A stretch of DNA of 64,000 nucleotides from Ciborinia camelliae (lineage: Eukaryota > Ascomycota > Leotiomycetes > Helotiales > Sclerotiniaceae). The stretch spans positions 124,001 to 188,000 of the forward strand of contig JANPYM010000004.1 in NCBI GenBank assembly GCA_025890175.1. Reading direction: 5' to 3'. The notes beneath the pieces are model-generated. The model was not told where the DNA came from, did not search any database, and saw only the letters and a list, made by a program, of their open reading frames with translations. This document shows, one piece after another, positions 47,822 to 59,696 of this stretch. Position 1 is the first letter of the stretch. Each line of letters begins with the position of its first letter. The position numbers were made by a program, and so were the translations under genes.

Positions 47822-50053
47822 CTTAAAGGGACAGTCATTGGAATGCATGGACGGCGTTGTACAATAGTTAATCTGAGGGATGGAGGGCAATCTGTATATA
47901 TTCAATGCATGCCCAGGGCGTTTGTACATTCACTAATGAGTTACCGGCTTGTATCAATGGTATAAAGTGTCTAGTGTTTTTGAACAGCCATATCGATATT
48001 CTAGACCTCATTGTGAAGATACAACTAAACAGTTGATCGGCCACGTACGTATTATAAAGATCATAATCAAGCTAGCGTGTGTATCCCAGAAGATAGAAAG
48101 TATTTCTTAATATAATATCCCAATTCGGAGTAGACGTGAAGTCAAGACTAATGGTGATCTCTTGCAAACCTTTCTTTAACGGTTTCATTCAACCCTTTCT
48201 CGCTGAGTGGCTGGTCTATACCGGTCGGTATGCTAATCTAATTCATTATTCTACAGTAGCTAGGTGCCTAGGTACTTATGTAAGTTACTGACTGTACACT
48301 ACTGGAGTATAAATAAAGTTTAAATATAATAGTGGATACAAACACCTCTCAATTGTACCAACTATCTTCAATTAGGTATCAGTATCGGCAGTTGTTGTCT
48401 TGGTATGTAGGTATGTGACATGTCACTACCGGTACTGTACTAATTATATAAAACCCAACTCTCGACTCGAGGGGCGGGGGCTCTTGATTACGCGGCACTT
48501 GAATATTGTAAGTGATGGCAATTGGCAATTGGATTTGCTATTAATACAAGTTATACTCGCGGCACTTGTTGTTAACTTGTTTGAACATTTACCTATTCAA
48601 TGAATGATCGTCTATAAATAAGGTCTAGAACTAGGTTGACTTGGAGCTTTGTGTCGCTCGCGGTTTGTCAAGACTCAACCTTAAAGCTTGTCAAGCTTGT
48701 CAACTTGTCTTGTCAACTTGAAGCTTCTCAAGTTCTCAAGTTCAAGCTCAAGTTCAAGTTCAACCTCCAAGAGCCCTGGAGATTATCGGTAGCCGCCACT
48801 AACTAACTTTCACCCAAAGCTTGAACAGCGAATCAATCATACTGTAGGTTAGTAGTTTTCGTTAGACTAGAACCTTAAGCTATGATCGCCAATTAGACCT
48901 TACTTAACCTTTTTAATTAATATTCGTACCACCTCCTCCGCACCCGGCACCAGTGACTACAGTATACTGATCTAATGTTCTTTTTTCTATGGCTTTTTTT
49001 TCCTTTGGCTTTGCTGAGCCTGGTTGAAACGAAGGTTCTTCGGTTTTCAACATTGGAAAGTTTGTGAACCTCAGAGACTTATAGTAGCTGCATAAATAGA
49101 TACCGCTACAGCATCTCTTAATCTGAGAGCAGAGGCGCTGGTATACTGCATCGACGGAGAGAAGAGGGGTGGGTCGACCAGCAGGTTCAGCAATCGGGAG
49201 TCGGTGGCCCTGAGAAGTACCGTATGTACTATACCGACTGTTTGTTGGTGGCACGGTTTTGAAGGGTGTGTATCCTGTTATTTTTGGGGGAGGTTGTAAC
49301 GAGAACAGTTTGGTATTTGAGATCAATGGGTTTCATTTGCTAGACATGGCGATTACAACTATGCTATGCTATGGGCATTCATCACTCATACAACAAACAC
49401 ATCAACTAGCACAACTTGATTCTAAAAGCTAAGTGACATTATTCTTCTTCTTCTTTCCTTCCCAAGCCTACCTAGTACCTACTCATATTATGGTTGGACT
49501 TCCCTTCCCTAAGCTTTTTAACTCCCGGTACCTACTCAATACCTAGCTTTACATTCATTCGTCTATTGTCCGCGTCAACCCATGTAAACTACACGAAAGC
49601 GAGTCGTCAGCCTGCATATCCACCAATCCTTCTTTCCTTCCCATCCCATCCTTTCTGCGTGTCTGATTGCTACCAAAACTCCCCAGGATAGGTCCGAAGT
49701 GGAGAGACCTAGCTTTCCGTGTTAGTGAATCGCTGGCTCGGCCTACTTCACGTCTCCAATCTCCATATTTACCAGGGGTTTTTTTGGGTAGTTGGTTAGA
49801 TAAGATAAAATTGGTTGCTCAGCCAAGGTATATACGAGTGTGTTGCCCGTCCTGGATCAACCAAAGCTTTTGGAAATATTGGAAGCCACCCAAGCCAGTC
49901 CGGCATATACGAAATAAAAGTAGTTTTTTATTTACTTCTGCAAACAGTTCGCTCATTCCGAACTCAATCTCGAATTCGAAAGATTATTGGAAAGAAAAGG
50001 AAGAACAACTTTTGTTGCATAGCAAATTCATACCAGTCGCTACAGTTGGAGAG
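47822..50053. other. Long intergenic region with simple repeats
   Basis: About 2.2 kb between co-oriented genes. It contains TACCTA motifs (near 48262-48276 and 49471-49545) and a CAAG/CTTG-rich tract at 48665-48765. A - strand frame at 49326-48913 (137 aa, ends GAGCGGGGTNIN) has a weakly protein-like composition but no recognised domain. The 3' part is probably a long leader of the GH16 gene. Confidence 0.45.
48665..48765. repeat. CAAGTT/CTTGTC simple-repeat tract
   Basis: A 100-base stretch of short, imperfect tandem units (AAGCTTGTC, AACTTGTC, CTCAAGTT, TTCAAG). Left and right halves are partly complementary, so the single strand could fold into a hairpin. Confidence 0.75.
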
Positions 50054-51398
50054 ATGTCGGGTACACCACCCAAATATGAACTTGATAATCCAAATTCTTT
50101 GGCACCAAGGTGGTGGGATGTGAAAGCGTGGGGTAAGAAGACGTTGGCGATTGTTGGTGCAGGACTCATTGTGTTGATCATCGTGGTGGTGGTTATTGCT
50201 GTGGAGGTCTCGAAGAAGAATGCTTATCCAAGTTACTCGCAATTGACCTATTCGCTGAAGGATACTTGTAAGTTGTCCTCTCTGGTCTTATGTCTCATGG
50301 CGGAGAACTTTGTATGTACCGATATTGCTGAGATATTCAGAGGCAAGGCTTCTTCTAATTCTCTATATGAGCTAGTGATAGTTCTAGACTTGCCTCTAAG
50401 AGTGTATTGGGTAATAATTAGGGATTCACAGTCATGACAATATACTTCTGTCTTTTGCTAACATCCTCTTAAGACTCAGGAACTGACTTTTTTGACAACT
50501 TCGATTATTTCAATACCTACGATCCAGCAAACGGTTTCGTTCATTATGTTGACTCGGAAGTCGCGGCTCAGTACAATCTGACATATGCTTCATCAAGTTC
50601 CGCAGTTTTGAGAGTCGACACATCTGTCACAGCTGATAGCAATCCAAATGCATCCACTGGTCGCTTCTCAGTTCGAATTGAGTCCAAGACACAATACACT
50701 GATGGTCTATTCATCTTCGATGTCGTTCATACACCCATTGGTTGTGGTACATGGCCTGCACTCTGGCTCACTGATTCCAACAATTGGCCAACAAATGGAG
50801 AAATCGATATCATGGAGGCCGTCAACGTTGTAGGCTCCACAAAGAATCAAATGACACTCCATACTACTTCCGGCTGCACCATGGATGTTAAGCGTAAAGA
50901 GACTGGAAAGGTCATTCAATCTTCATGCTTGAACAGCACGAATGAAAATGCTGGATGTGGTGTGCATGATTCTTCGGGGTCCTTCGGTGCGGATTTTAAC
51001 TCTGCTGGCGGTGGTGTTATGGCGATGGAACTACGTACCGCAGGTATCCGAATATGGCAATTCGGACGAGATGCTATTCCAACCGATATCTCATCTGGTA
51101 GTCCGGACCCATCGACGTGGTCTGAAGCTACTGCCGATTTCCCCAGCACGGATTGTAATATTGCCAATCACTTCAGGAACCAGAGCATCATTGTCAACAT
51201 CGATTTGTGTGGAAGCTGGGCTGGTACCCAGAGTGTTTATGATGTTGATTGTAGGTTATTCTGATCCTTCCAAGATACTTTTGTACTAATCAGGTAATAG
51301 GTCCCGGTACTTGCACCGACTACGTTGCTAATAACGCAACGGCATTCAAGAATGCTTATTGGGAATTCAATAACTTCACGGTATACCAGGCTTCATGA
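50054..51398 (+). CDS. GH16 endo-beta-glucanase, membrane-anchored
   Basis: Three exons (50054-50267, 50474-51250, 51301-51398) give 362 aa. GH16 laminarinase-type enzymes cleave beta-1,3(4)-glucans of the wall. The catalytic motif NGEIDIMEAV carries both Glu residues and the Asp. Other blocks are GTDFFDNFDYF, GRFSVRIESK and GTWPALWLTDSNNWP. Near residues 34-54 a strongly hydrophobic segment (LAIVGAGLIVLIIVVVVIAV) follows a hydrophilic start, so it is a type II membrane anchor, not a cleaved signal. The first splice uses the acceptor after CTCTTAAG, giving DTYSGTDFF. Differs from the Crh-like gene in having no GPI tail. Confidence 0.9.
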
Positions 51399-52072
51399 TC
51401 TTGATTCCAACTTGGGATAGAGATGGAAGCGCACTATGATTAAAGTTTGGATGTATGGAATGGATTTGTTTTTTGGAAAGATATTGGTATTGCAAACATA
51501 TATTGGATGGCCAGATCGTAATGAGGATAATCATAGATAGAACTATACCAGGGAAGCATGGCGTTCAGGAAAACGATGGACGTTATCAATAATGATGTTT
51601 GTCTTTATGCTGAAATCGCATTGGGATATTCATTGTATGGCTACTCTTCAAAGCTCATATGGATAGATTCCAGTGGGGAATGATGAAAGAAATCAAATAT
51701 TTATTATATTATATTATATTATATTATAAAATTCCGATTCAATAGAGGGCTACTCTTGTCCACACAAACAAACAAGACTTTGACCTGTACAATGAATGAG
51801 CTTGGTAATAATACAAAAATATATGACTACTCGAATATACAAATAAGACCCAAATCACTACCTACCTTCATATCAATCACTCTTCATAAGACTTCTAAGA
51901 CTTCCTGGATTTTGATACTACACCTGCGATATCGCGAGGCTTAGGTGCGAGTGGTGCAAGGCCAAACATCAGCCTCGCCAAAAAAATTCTCGGCGGATTA
52001 CATTCTGAATATCTTTATATTCAACTTCTTTCCCTCTCTCGACGAAGAATATCGCAACTACTATCGTTTAAA
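51399..52072. other. Intergenic region with AT microsatellite
   Basis: About 675 bases between the GH16 gene and tim22. Contains (ATATT)n at 51701-51728. No gene supported. Confidence 0.5.
51701..51728. repeat. (ATATT)n microsatellite
   Basis: About five tandem pentamers in the region 3' of the GH16 glucanase gene. Confidence 0.85.
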
Positions 52073-52787
52073 ATGAATGGGCCGGCTTTTAATCCTCCAG
52101 GAGGGGGCCAGCAGATGGTTGACCCTTCCACCGCTGCTGCTGTTAAAAATGTATGTTTACTCTCCGATCAAAACCGGTGATTCTTGGGCCCTTGTATGGG
52201 AGAGGAAGTCTTGGTGCTGGAGGGAGATTACCTCGATAAATTGAACCAAATGCTAATTCTATTTTTTAGATGCAAATGATAATGGAATCCTGTCCGGGTA
52301 AAACCGTCGTCTCGGGTGTAATGGGATTTGCCCTCGGTGGAGCCTTTGGTCTCTTCATGGCATCCGTATGTTCTCCCCCCGCATCTCCCCTTCTCCTCCT
52401 CCTTTCAGCATCCCCAATCACACAACTAACCCTCAATCACAGATGCAATACGACACGCCGATCCACACCTCGACCGCGGCCGCAGAAATCACCTCGCTCC
52501 CCATGCGGGAACAACTAAAACGCGGCCTCAAAGACATGGGAAACCGCTCCTATTCCTCGGCCAAAAATTTCGGTAAGGTAGGCGCCATCTTCGCCGGCAC
52601 GGAATGCTGTGTCGAGGGCTTCAGAGCAAAGAATGATTTGAAGAATGGCGTTATTGCTGGTTGTATTACGGGGGGGGTGCTGGCGGCGCCGGCAGGTCCT
52701 CAGGCCGCGGCGGTTGGGTGTGCGGGGTTTGCTGCCTTTAGTTTGGCTATTGATAGTTATATGAGGAGGCCGAGTGATGGAGATTAA
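52073..52787 (+). CDS. tim22: Mitochondrial import inner membrane translocase subunit Tim22
   Basis: Three exons (52073-52150, 52270-52365, 52443-52787) give 172 aa. Tim22 is the core of the carrier translocase that inserts multispanning proteins into the mitochondrial inner membrane. It has four hydrophobic segments of the Tim17/22/23 fold. Key blocks are [57 protein letters not shown] and [18 protein letters not shown]; the paired cysteines match Tim22 proteins. The start is [11 protein letters not shown]; the first intron sits right after a Lys-Asn codon pair. The gene ends convergent to the MFS gene. Confidence 0.93.
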
Positions 52788-53301
52788 AAGGTGGTGTGGA
52801 TACTCGGTGTTTTTAGAAGAGCGGTTAGATGTATAATATGCTGTGATTAGCTTACGCATGGGATTGGAGTTATGGGCAAGCTTGGATGGGCTTTGAGTGG
52901 TTATGTTGATATGTCTATACAGTTATGACCTTGGGATTAAATGACTATTTTTCACTCCTCGAAGGCTTTGGCTTTGGCTTTATGTGATGGTTTGAGTTTC
53001 TTCTCTCGGACAGAATGTGCATTAGTGGGAACCCGGTTGGCCTATGGTGGTGTCTATAGTAGAGAGAGTCCAAGCAGAGATCATTCGGCACGAGCACGCA
53101 TTCCGGACCTCGATACGTTTAAATATTTAAATGTTTTCATGTTTTCGTGTTTTCTATTCTATGTCCCAGGATTTCTTCTAGAGATCTTATTTCAAGTAGT
53201 TATAGAACGCCAGATTCTCAACTATAATCAGTTGAGTCATCATGACCTCCTCAACAAACACTCTTCCATCATCCATACTATAACAAGTGCATACACACAA
53301 G
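52788..53301. other. Convergent 3' intergenic region
   Basis: About 515 bases between the ends of tim22 (+) and the MFS gene (-). No gene recognised. Confidence 0.5.
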
Positions 53302-55673
53302 CTACTTTGTGGTGAATTTATCCCTCATTCTAATCTTCTCCCCATAAACATAAAACAAGAACGGGATGGGCATGAGCAAAGTCGCTACAAATCCCAGAAG
53401 ACTACTTCCCCATTTAATACCCAAGCCATAAAACATCGGCATAACAAACATGGGAAACGAAGCTGCAAAGAGAGATCGCACGAACGTCTGAGCCGCAACC
53501 GCACTAGCCGCACATGAGGTAAAGGTGTCGATTTGATAGTTGAGTGCGGATTGGAAAATGGTGAAGAATCCAAAGCCCATGAATACGAGACCAGCGCATG
53601 GGGCTATCCAGTGGATGCTTGGGGATGATGTCCAGCCGAAGATGAAGAGACCCCCGGCGAAGAATACACTGCCAATCATCATTGGTGGGAGTCGGGCTTC
53701 GGGGACGGGCTTGTTTTGATTGGCTTCGAATTTGCGCGTGTAGAATTTATTGTTGCTGGGATTTGTTTGTTGGTAGCTGTGGTTTGGAATGGGGGGTGGG
53801 GGAACTTACAGGATGTTTGCGGTACCGCCAAAGATTGTTCCAAGGAGGAGTGCAAGGAATGGAAGTCTGATTGGAGGAAAGTCGTCAGCAGCATATCCGC
53901 TGAGTGGAGATCATCAGTTTGAAGGCGACTTACTGTGATGTTACAGGTCCGTAACCTCTTACATCTGCAAATTGAATAGGAATTGCAGCCAAACACCTGC
54001 AATGACATTAGTATGCATTGACATTGACAAATCAAGCTCAAGATCCAACTCACAAATAGAGGATTCCATAAACAAAGGAAGCATACAAAACCATCAAGAA
54101 ACATATAGGAGTGGCCAATAGACGAAATGGTCGCATCAGGAACTTGTTGGCCATCTCGCCAACACTGAAACTTCGTTCCTCATGTCTGGCGTGCAGTGCC
54201 CAGTTTCCAGTCTCATGGCGAAGTTTACGAGCTTTGGCGACAAGGAGTGCATCCGGGTAGGTTTCGTCGAGGACCAGAGCACCAATTAGTACGACTGCCA
54301 TTTGCATAATTCCAGTTATCTTTACATGGATGGGTTAGATTTTAAGAGGTGTAGTTGGTAGGAGTCATGTAGGTAAGATTACTTACGTATTCGGTCCATC
54401 TCCATCCCAAGTAGCTGGATGTGATGGCTCCTCCCACAATGGGACCCATGGTTGGACCTTGAATACGTGAGAACGAGAATCGGTATTGCATTGGAATACT
54501 TGTGCTTACCTGCGACAACTGCAAATGCATATCCGACTATAGCCGTTCCTCGCGATTGAGGTGCCCAAATATCAGAGAGAACACCGCCGGTATTGGTTAC
54601 CTGGTTCATAAAGGTCAGAGGAGCATTGGATTCTTTCAGTGGGGGTTTCTTACAGGAGCAGATCCGAAAATACCAGCAAAGAAGCGTGTCAAGAGTATTG
54701 TCTGGATATCTTTCGCAGTGGCGGTACCAAAGGAAAAACATGCCGAGATGAAAACTATTGCATGTCAAGTGTTAGATGTGGCTCCCAATGGCACGAAGAA
54801 AATGGATATCAATTGAGCACTCGATGACTCCATATAGCTCAGATATTTAAGATGCTTACCAGGGGTTAGGACTGCAGCTTTCCTGCCATAACTGCGTGGT
54901 CATTAGTATTGGTGTCAAAAGGGGATGACTTGGAGCCAGTTCGGACTGCAATAGCACACAAGACTTCGAAGCTGGCTTTCTGATAACTCACATTTCGGAT
55001 AGTGGAGCCCAGAGTAAGGGACCTACAAGACGGAACCCGGTCAGTTTCACATTTTGTTTCAAAGCTGCGGTGGGAATGGAATCTCTCACCAAATCCAAAT
55101 CCAAGCAACAAGAAACTTACGCCCAACATACCTACCTGCTTATCGTCAGCGCTGCTTCACCTTACCTTAAATGAGTACATTTCAAGGGAGAACAAACCTC
55201 AGGTCCAACATTAAACTCCGTTGCGACTTGTTCGATGGCAGGACTATAAACAGAACTTGCCCATGTCGAAGTCATGGTGAACAAGCCATAGACAAAAGTA
55301 GTGATCAACTTCTTTCTGAAGGTCCAATTAAGAGGTTTATACTAAGAATCCACATTAACGCGACGAGCTTTCTAATCTCATAAATATGAAATAATGGACT
55401 TACAGGATCATCAGCACCAATGAAGTCGACAATTTCAGCTTCGGTGGTCTTCAGAAAAGAGCTCGAATGCGAGGATTTCTCCTTGATGCTTGGGTGGCTA
55501 AGAGATTGGGAACGCGTGATGCCATCATCTGGAACCAATTTAATATCTGCCATGGGTTTCTCCTGGATCTCTTGTCTCTCGATGTCGACGTCGAAGTCGA
55601 GTACGACTGGATTCTCGGAGCAGTGGGTTTCAGAGCCAGTGGAGCTTGAGGGAGAAGTGAAAATTTGCGCCAT
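53302..55673 (-). CDS. MFS transporter, DHA1 family (drug/polyamine type)
   Basis: At least twelve small exons, all joined in frame where checked: 55673-55404, 55341-55198, 55135-55090, 55022-54992, 54891-54860, 54754-54654, 54600-54510, 54457-54387, 54319-54054 and further exons to 53302. The cytosolic N-terminus has ADDPYKPLNWTFRKKL, the usual lead-in to helix 1. PLLWAPLSEIYGRKAAVLTP is MFS motif A. APVTNTGGVLSDIW, GPTMGPIVGGAI and GWRWTEY are the motif C region. DETY and RHE follow in the central loop. About 540 aa with 12 helices. Relatives export toxic compounds or polyamines; the substrate here is unknown. Boundaries of the last three exons were not resolved. Confidence 0.85.
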
Positions 55674-56537
55674 CTTTGTTGTAAAGAGGGTGCAAAAGGC
55701 AGAGAATTGATGAAATTGAAAACCGTGGGCATGAAAATCAAAACAACACAAAGTGAAAGATTGTAGAAGAGAAAACTTGCAGGGAGAGATCTTGGTATTT
55801 ATTTCAAGTTTCAAGAAAAACAAAGGACTTGGACTAATGGAGAGAAGGCAGAAATGATATCTTTCACTTCTATGATGTTATCGAACTGACTGTCGACCTG
55901 CCGACCAGATGGATTACCTATAGATCCTAAAGTTGAAGAAAAACCTGAAACCCTAAGCACCTGGGCAATCACAAATCTCAATGATATTACTTAGCCTTGG
56001 CCGATTATCGGACCTGGTAATATTATAATTTCATCCTTGGACAAATACTATCAGATGAACAAAGCCAGACATTAAGTAGTAGTTGTACTTCCACTGTCGT
56101 AATCTCCTGAAGTGAACATTTGTCTGCCTTTTTTAATATCATTATACCCAGATTCCCACCTACTGCTACTTCAGATTGCCAAAGTTCATGGTAAGCTTAC
56201 ACAGCCACAGGATACTACTGTAAGTACCTAGGTAATCTCTGCAGACTAGATCAGAGAAGAGAGTTTTTAGAAATAAAATGATGTGCATGAACTAATATCT
56301 GAAGGCTGATGGTGAGGGAGAAGTACAGCTTTAGGTATTCATAACATGGATACAGAAGAAGTTTGCAGGGTCAAAATAAGAAAAGAAATGTTGCATATTT
56401 ATACTACTTTGTCAACAAAATCAGATCCTTCAAACAAACTATTTCATAAGTACTTGCAAAAATTAGGGTCCAGTAAGCATAACATAGCTCATCGTGGCAT
56501 GGCATAGTAGCAACAAAGTATGGCCTAGCCTCTTCAC
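55674..56537. other. Intergenic region between the MFS and questin-oxidase-like genes
   Basis: About 860 bases, the promoter side of the MFS gene and the 3' side of the next. It contains a CTACCTAGGTA-type motif near 56225-56235. No gene supported. Confidence 0.5.
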
Positions 56538-58212
56538 TTACAGTTGTTTCTGTCTTGGTCTGTCCTCAAATTTACTCCAGGCTTCATCAAATCCGACACT
56601 TCTGGCCCACTGGGTGAGAAGTTAGTAAATTATGTTTTAACATAAAAGGGGGTTCTTGGGATGTATACAGTTTCTCCAGTATCCTCAACACTGTCTACTA
56701 CCATATTTCCTATCTTCAACCACATAAAGTTCTTAATCTTTGCCCAGTCTTCATCCTCATAGCCTTGGCAGACTACTTGTGCGTGCGCGACCGCTCTTCC
56801 CAGCTTCACTGCATGCCCATCATCTTCAAATTCGAAGAGTCTCTGAAATAGACCGCTCCATTCCGCATCACCAATTTCCAGGAGCTTCGGGACATATCCC
56901 GAGATCTCTTCAAGTAGTAGTTCCGGGGAACCTCGGGATGCATACATGGCAAGATCAAGACGCCCCTTCCATTCCAATAGTCGGGCTTTCTGGGCTTCGG
57001 ACAAGAAGTCTTGACTATTGAATGATGTGAAAAAGATTGAAGTGTTGACACAGTGCATATAGAAAAAGTCAAATTTCACCTGATGGAACGAATGTCAGTC
57101 GATGCATATCTGTGAAGTATAATATGACTGACTCACTTGTTTTGGTGGATTCTGGGCAGCGGCAGTGAAAAAACCAGAGGAATTGATCATTTGTGCCGTC
57201 TTTGCTTCAAGCTCACCTTGCCCTACCGTCCACTGGGATGCATACTTTATCATTTCATCTGGAGCTCTGGCCAGAATCCCATCTCTAATTTTGTTGCCAT
57301 CCTCCCATCTGGCTGCCGTAGAGAGCTTCTTATCATCTCTAACCTCGTCCAGAAGTTGTGGAAGTGTCTTGTTTCCTGGCGAAGCATTTTTCTCGGCGTC
57401 TAAAAGATATTTAGAAAGCCAGTTTTCATGGACGGAAGCTTGTGCTAGTGCTTCAGCAATGATGGCTGGCTGGTGGAATTCAATTCCGAATCCAAGATGA
57501 ATGAGGGGATGATAAAATCCTAGCAAGTATTAGCAACACATTTCCTTTCCAAATGACGAAAACGTTATATACCGGCAAATAACCTGCCAAGCATCCCATC
57601 TGCTTTCGCATCACCAGCAAACACATGTTCTTTCAATACTTCTTTCCATCCTTTTGATTCGATCTCTTGCTGCCAAAAGACCAGAAAGTCATGGTATTGT
57701 TTTGGTTTGCCAAGATGGTTGTTGAAATTATCTGGTATTGACATGTCAACAGGGGCCTAAATGTATTAGCAATCATAGAATTAAAGTGTGGCATTGATAA
57801 AATAAAAGCCATATTTTTCAGTACTGAGGCTTCTCAGAATCAGTAAACCAAACAAGTACAAAAACTTACTTGGTTCTTGGTCAAGACAATTGGGCGTTGA
57901 TATGAAGCATTGAGTCTATACTGTCGCTCAATGACGGACATTGGGGCACCGAGACCATACAAAGTCAATAAGTTATGGACAACATGGTTGTGAAACCCCG
58001 AAGGATTGAAGAAAATGTGATGTTTCTATGTTAAAGGCTTGTTAGACAAGATTTATCTCTTAACCCTAATGATAGGAGAGAGTTTGTGGTCCTACATCAT
58101 GATTCTCTTGCAGTAGTTGCGAAGTTTTGGTGGCAGTTTCCAAGCTCTGCGGTTTGAATTTGAACACGCCAGTATCCTCAGTAGTGAGGTGGATAGTGCT
58201 TGAGGTAGCCAT
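56538..58212 (-). CDS. Questin oxidase-like protein (Baeyer-Villiger type, DUF4243)
   Basis: Six exons (58212-58096, 58025-57870, 57756-57573, 57519-57137, 57079-56642, 56609-56538) give 449 aa. The family includes questin oxidase of geodin biosynthesis and AflY-type proteins, proposed to perform NADPH-dependent ring cleavage; many members have no known substrate. Visible blocks are NHDKHHIFFNPSGFHNHVVH, HNLLTLYGLGAP, FAGFYHPLIHLGFGIEF and DFFYMHCVNTSIFF. The last exon restores WARSVGFDEAWSKFEDR, a conserved ending, so splicing at 56642/56609 is needed. Start at MATSSTIHL; an in-frame upstream ATG at 58368 would add 52 residues with a basic, mitochondria-like leader. No polyketide synthase is nearby. 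Confidence 0.85.
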
Positions 58213-59696
58213 ATTATGAAGCTGTCCCGTCTGAGTGGACTGAAATCGAAGCGTGCGGGGTTTGGATGGAGATATTCTGCGATCAACTGGTTTTATAAAT
58301 ACTGAACTGACCGATTTCCCTCTGATCTGTATGATTTGGGAGAAACGGAGTTTAGGGCTTGTCATCATCCAAAATATATTACTGTATGATGATCAACTGC
58401 CACGAGAACTATCTGCCAGTGCGAAAATGATACTCCAAGCAAGCTGATCGATCTCGATTCTAAGTCTGAGATGCTGCTATACGGTTGTAAATATTTTGAA
58501 TACTAACTGTGGAGTTAAACCCGGAATAGCTACCTAGATATCTAGTAGCTATGAGACCTGGAGATATCAAGTAAGGCTCGGAAGTGTGAGCTGGGGAAGG
58601 AGGAAGTATGGGTTAAAACTTGACGGGTAAAAGTAGGTGTGGAGAGTGGTAGTGGTAGTACTAGACTTTATTGAGGGACACTGTAGCTACTGGCTAGTAA
58701 TGTGTACCTAGAGAAGCCCTGTACCTACTAATCGATGTGCGTTGACTTCATATTTACCTTGGCCACCAGGCATATAATAAATAATTCGATGCTATTTCTT
58801 TCTTCGTACTTAGGTGTTTGTAAGGTTAAGTGATTCATTCATTATTCATCAAATATATCTTTCTGGAAAGTTAGGATAGAGCTCCTTCATAAAGGTCATC
58901 CAATTAGTCATATATGATGATATGATGTGGTTGGTGACCTCGGATACCTAGGTAGGTAAACATCAATACTCTGTCACGTGTATATATATATATAACTGCC
59001 GAATCTGAAGCCGAAGCTTACATAATGACATCAATCAATTGTCCTTCAATCAAACTTCCAAAGAATGGATGAATCTTTGTGGTAGTCACCCTTCCTCACC
59101 CTCCTCCTCATCCTCCTCCTCATCCTCATCTCGTCCTACAACTAGATACAATTGTATTGCATTGTATGGTTCTAAATAGTTACATATATAACTATACATA
59201 CAACAATTTGTTCAATTGGAATTACCACGAAAAGAGGAGGTACTACATCATACCTACTGCATCAAGCTTCAACCTTACGAAGGCTGCTTTCCTATTCCTC
59301 TCTACCTATTCATAGGTCCTCCTCTTGTTCCTCCTTTTCTCCTCTACTCCCGTGTCTTCTAGCCTGTACAATACTGGTACTTGTTTCTATCTTATCTTTC
59401 ATCTCATCCCTTGTTTGGTCTTATCCATCATGTGATGTTTTGATACCAAACTTATCAGAGTCGCACCATTTATTCATCTCATCTTACCATTGATCCATCT
59501 TGTATCTGTAGGAAGTTCTATTACTTTGACTTCAGAAAGTAAAATATATGCTACCTGCGTTCTTGTTGTCTTTCTCTTCATAATCTACCCTTCATCCTCT
59601 ACCCTTTATTCTCTACTCTTTATCCTACCCTTCATTCCACCTTTCATTCCAGTTTTGGAGTGAAATTGTGATTGTTTTGAGTCTCTTTTACCTATC
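58213..59696. other. Divergent promoter region of the questin-oxidase-like and PhoD-like genes
   Basis: About 1.5 kb. It contains GGATACCTAGGTAGG near 58942-58957, a TATA-rich run near 58980-58994 and a CTCCTCAT repeat at 59093-59131. C/T-rich sequence follows to the PhoD start, suggesting a long leader. No gene supported. Confidence 0.5.

Noticed and set aside
48913..49326. 137-aa - strand ORF
   Set aside because: Composition is mildly protein-like but there is no recognisable motif or splice context; left as uncertain in the intergenic entry.
56538..58212. Geodin/aflatoxin-type polyketide cluster based on the questin-oxidase-like gene
   Set aside because: No polyketide synthase or tailoring set is near. 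The neighbours are an MFS transporter and a PhoD-like phosphatase, which is insufficient.
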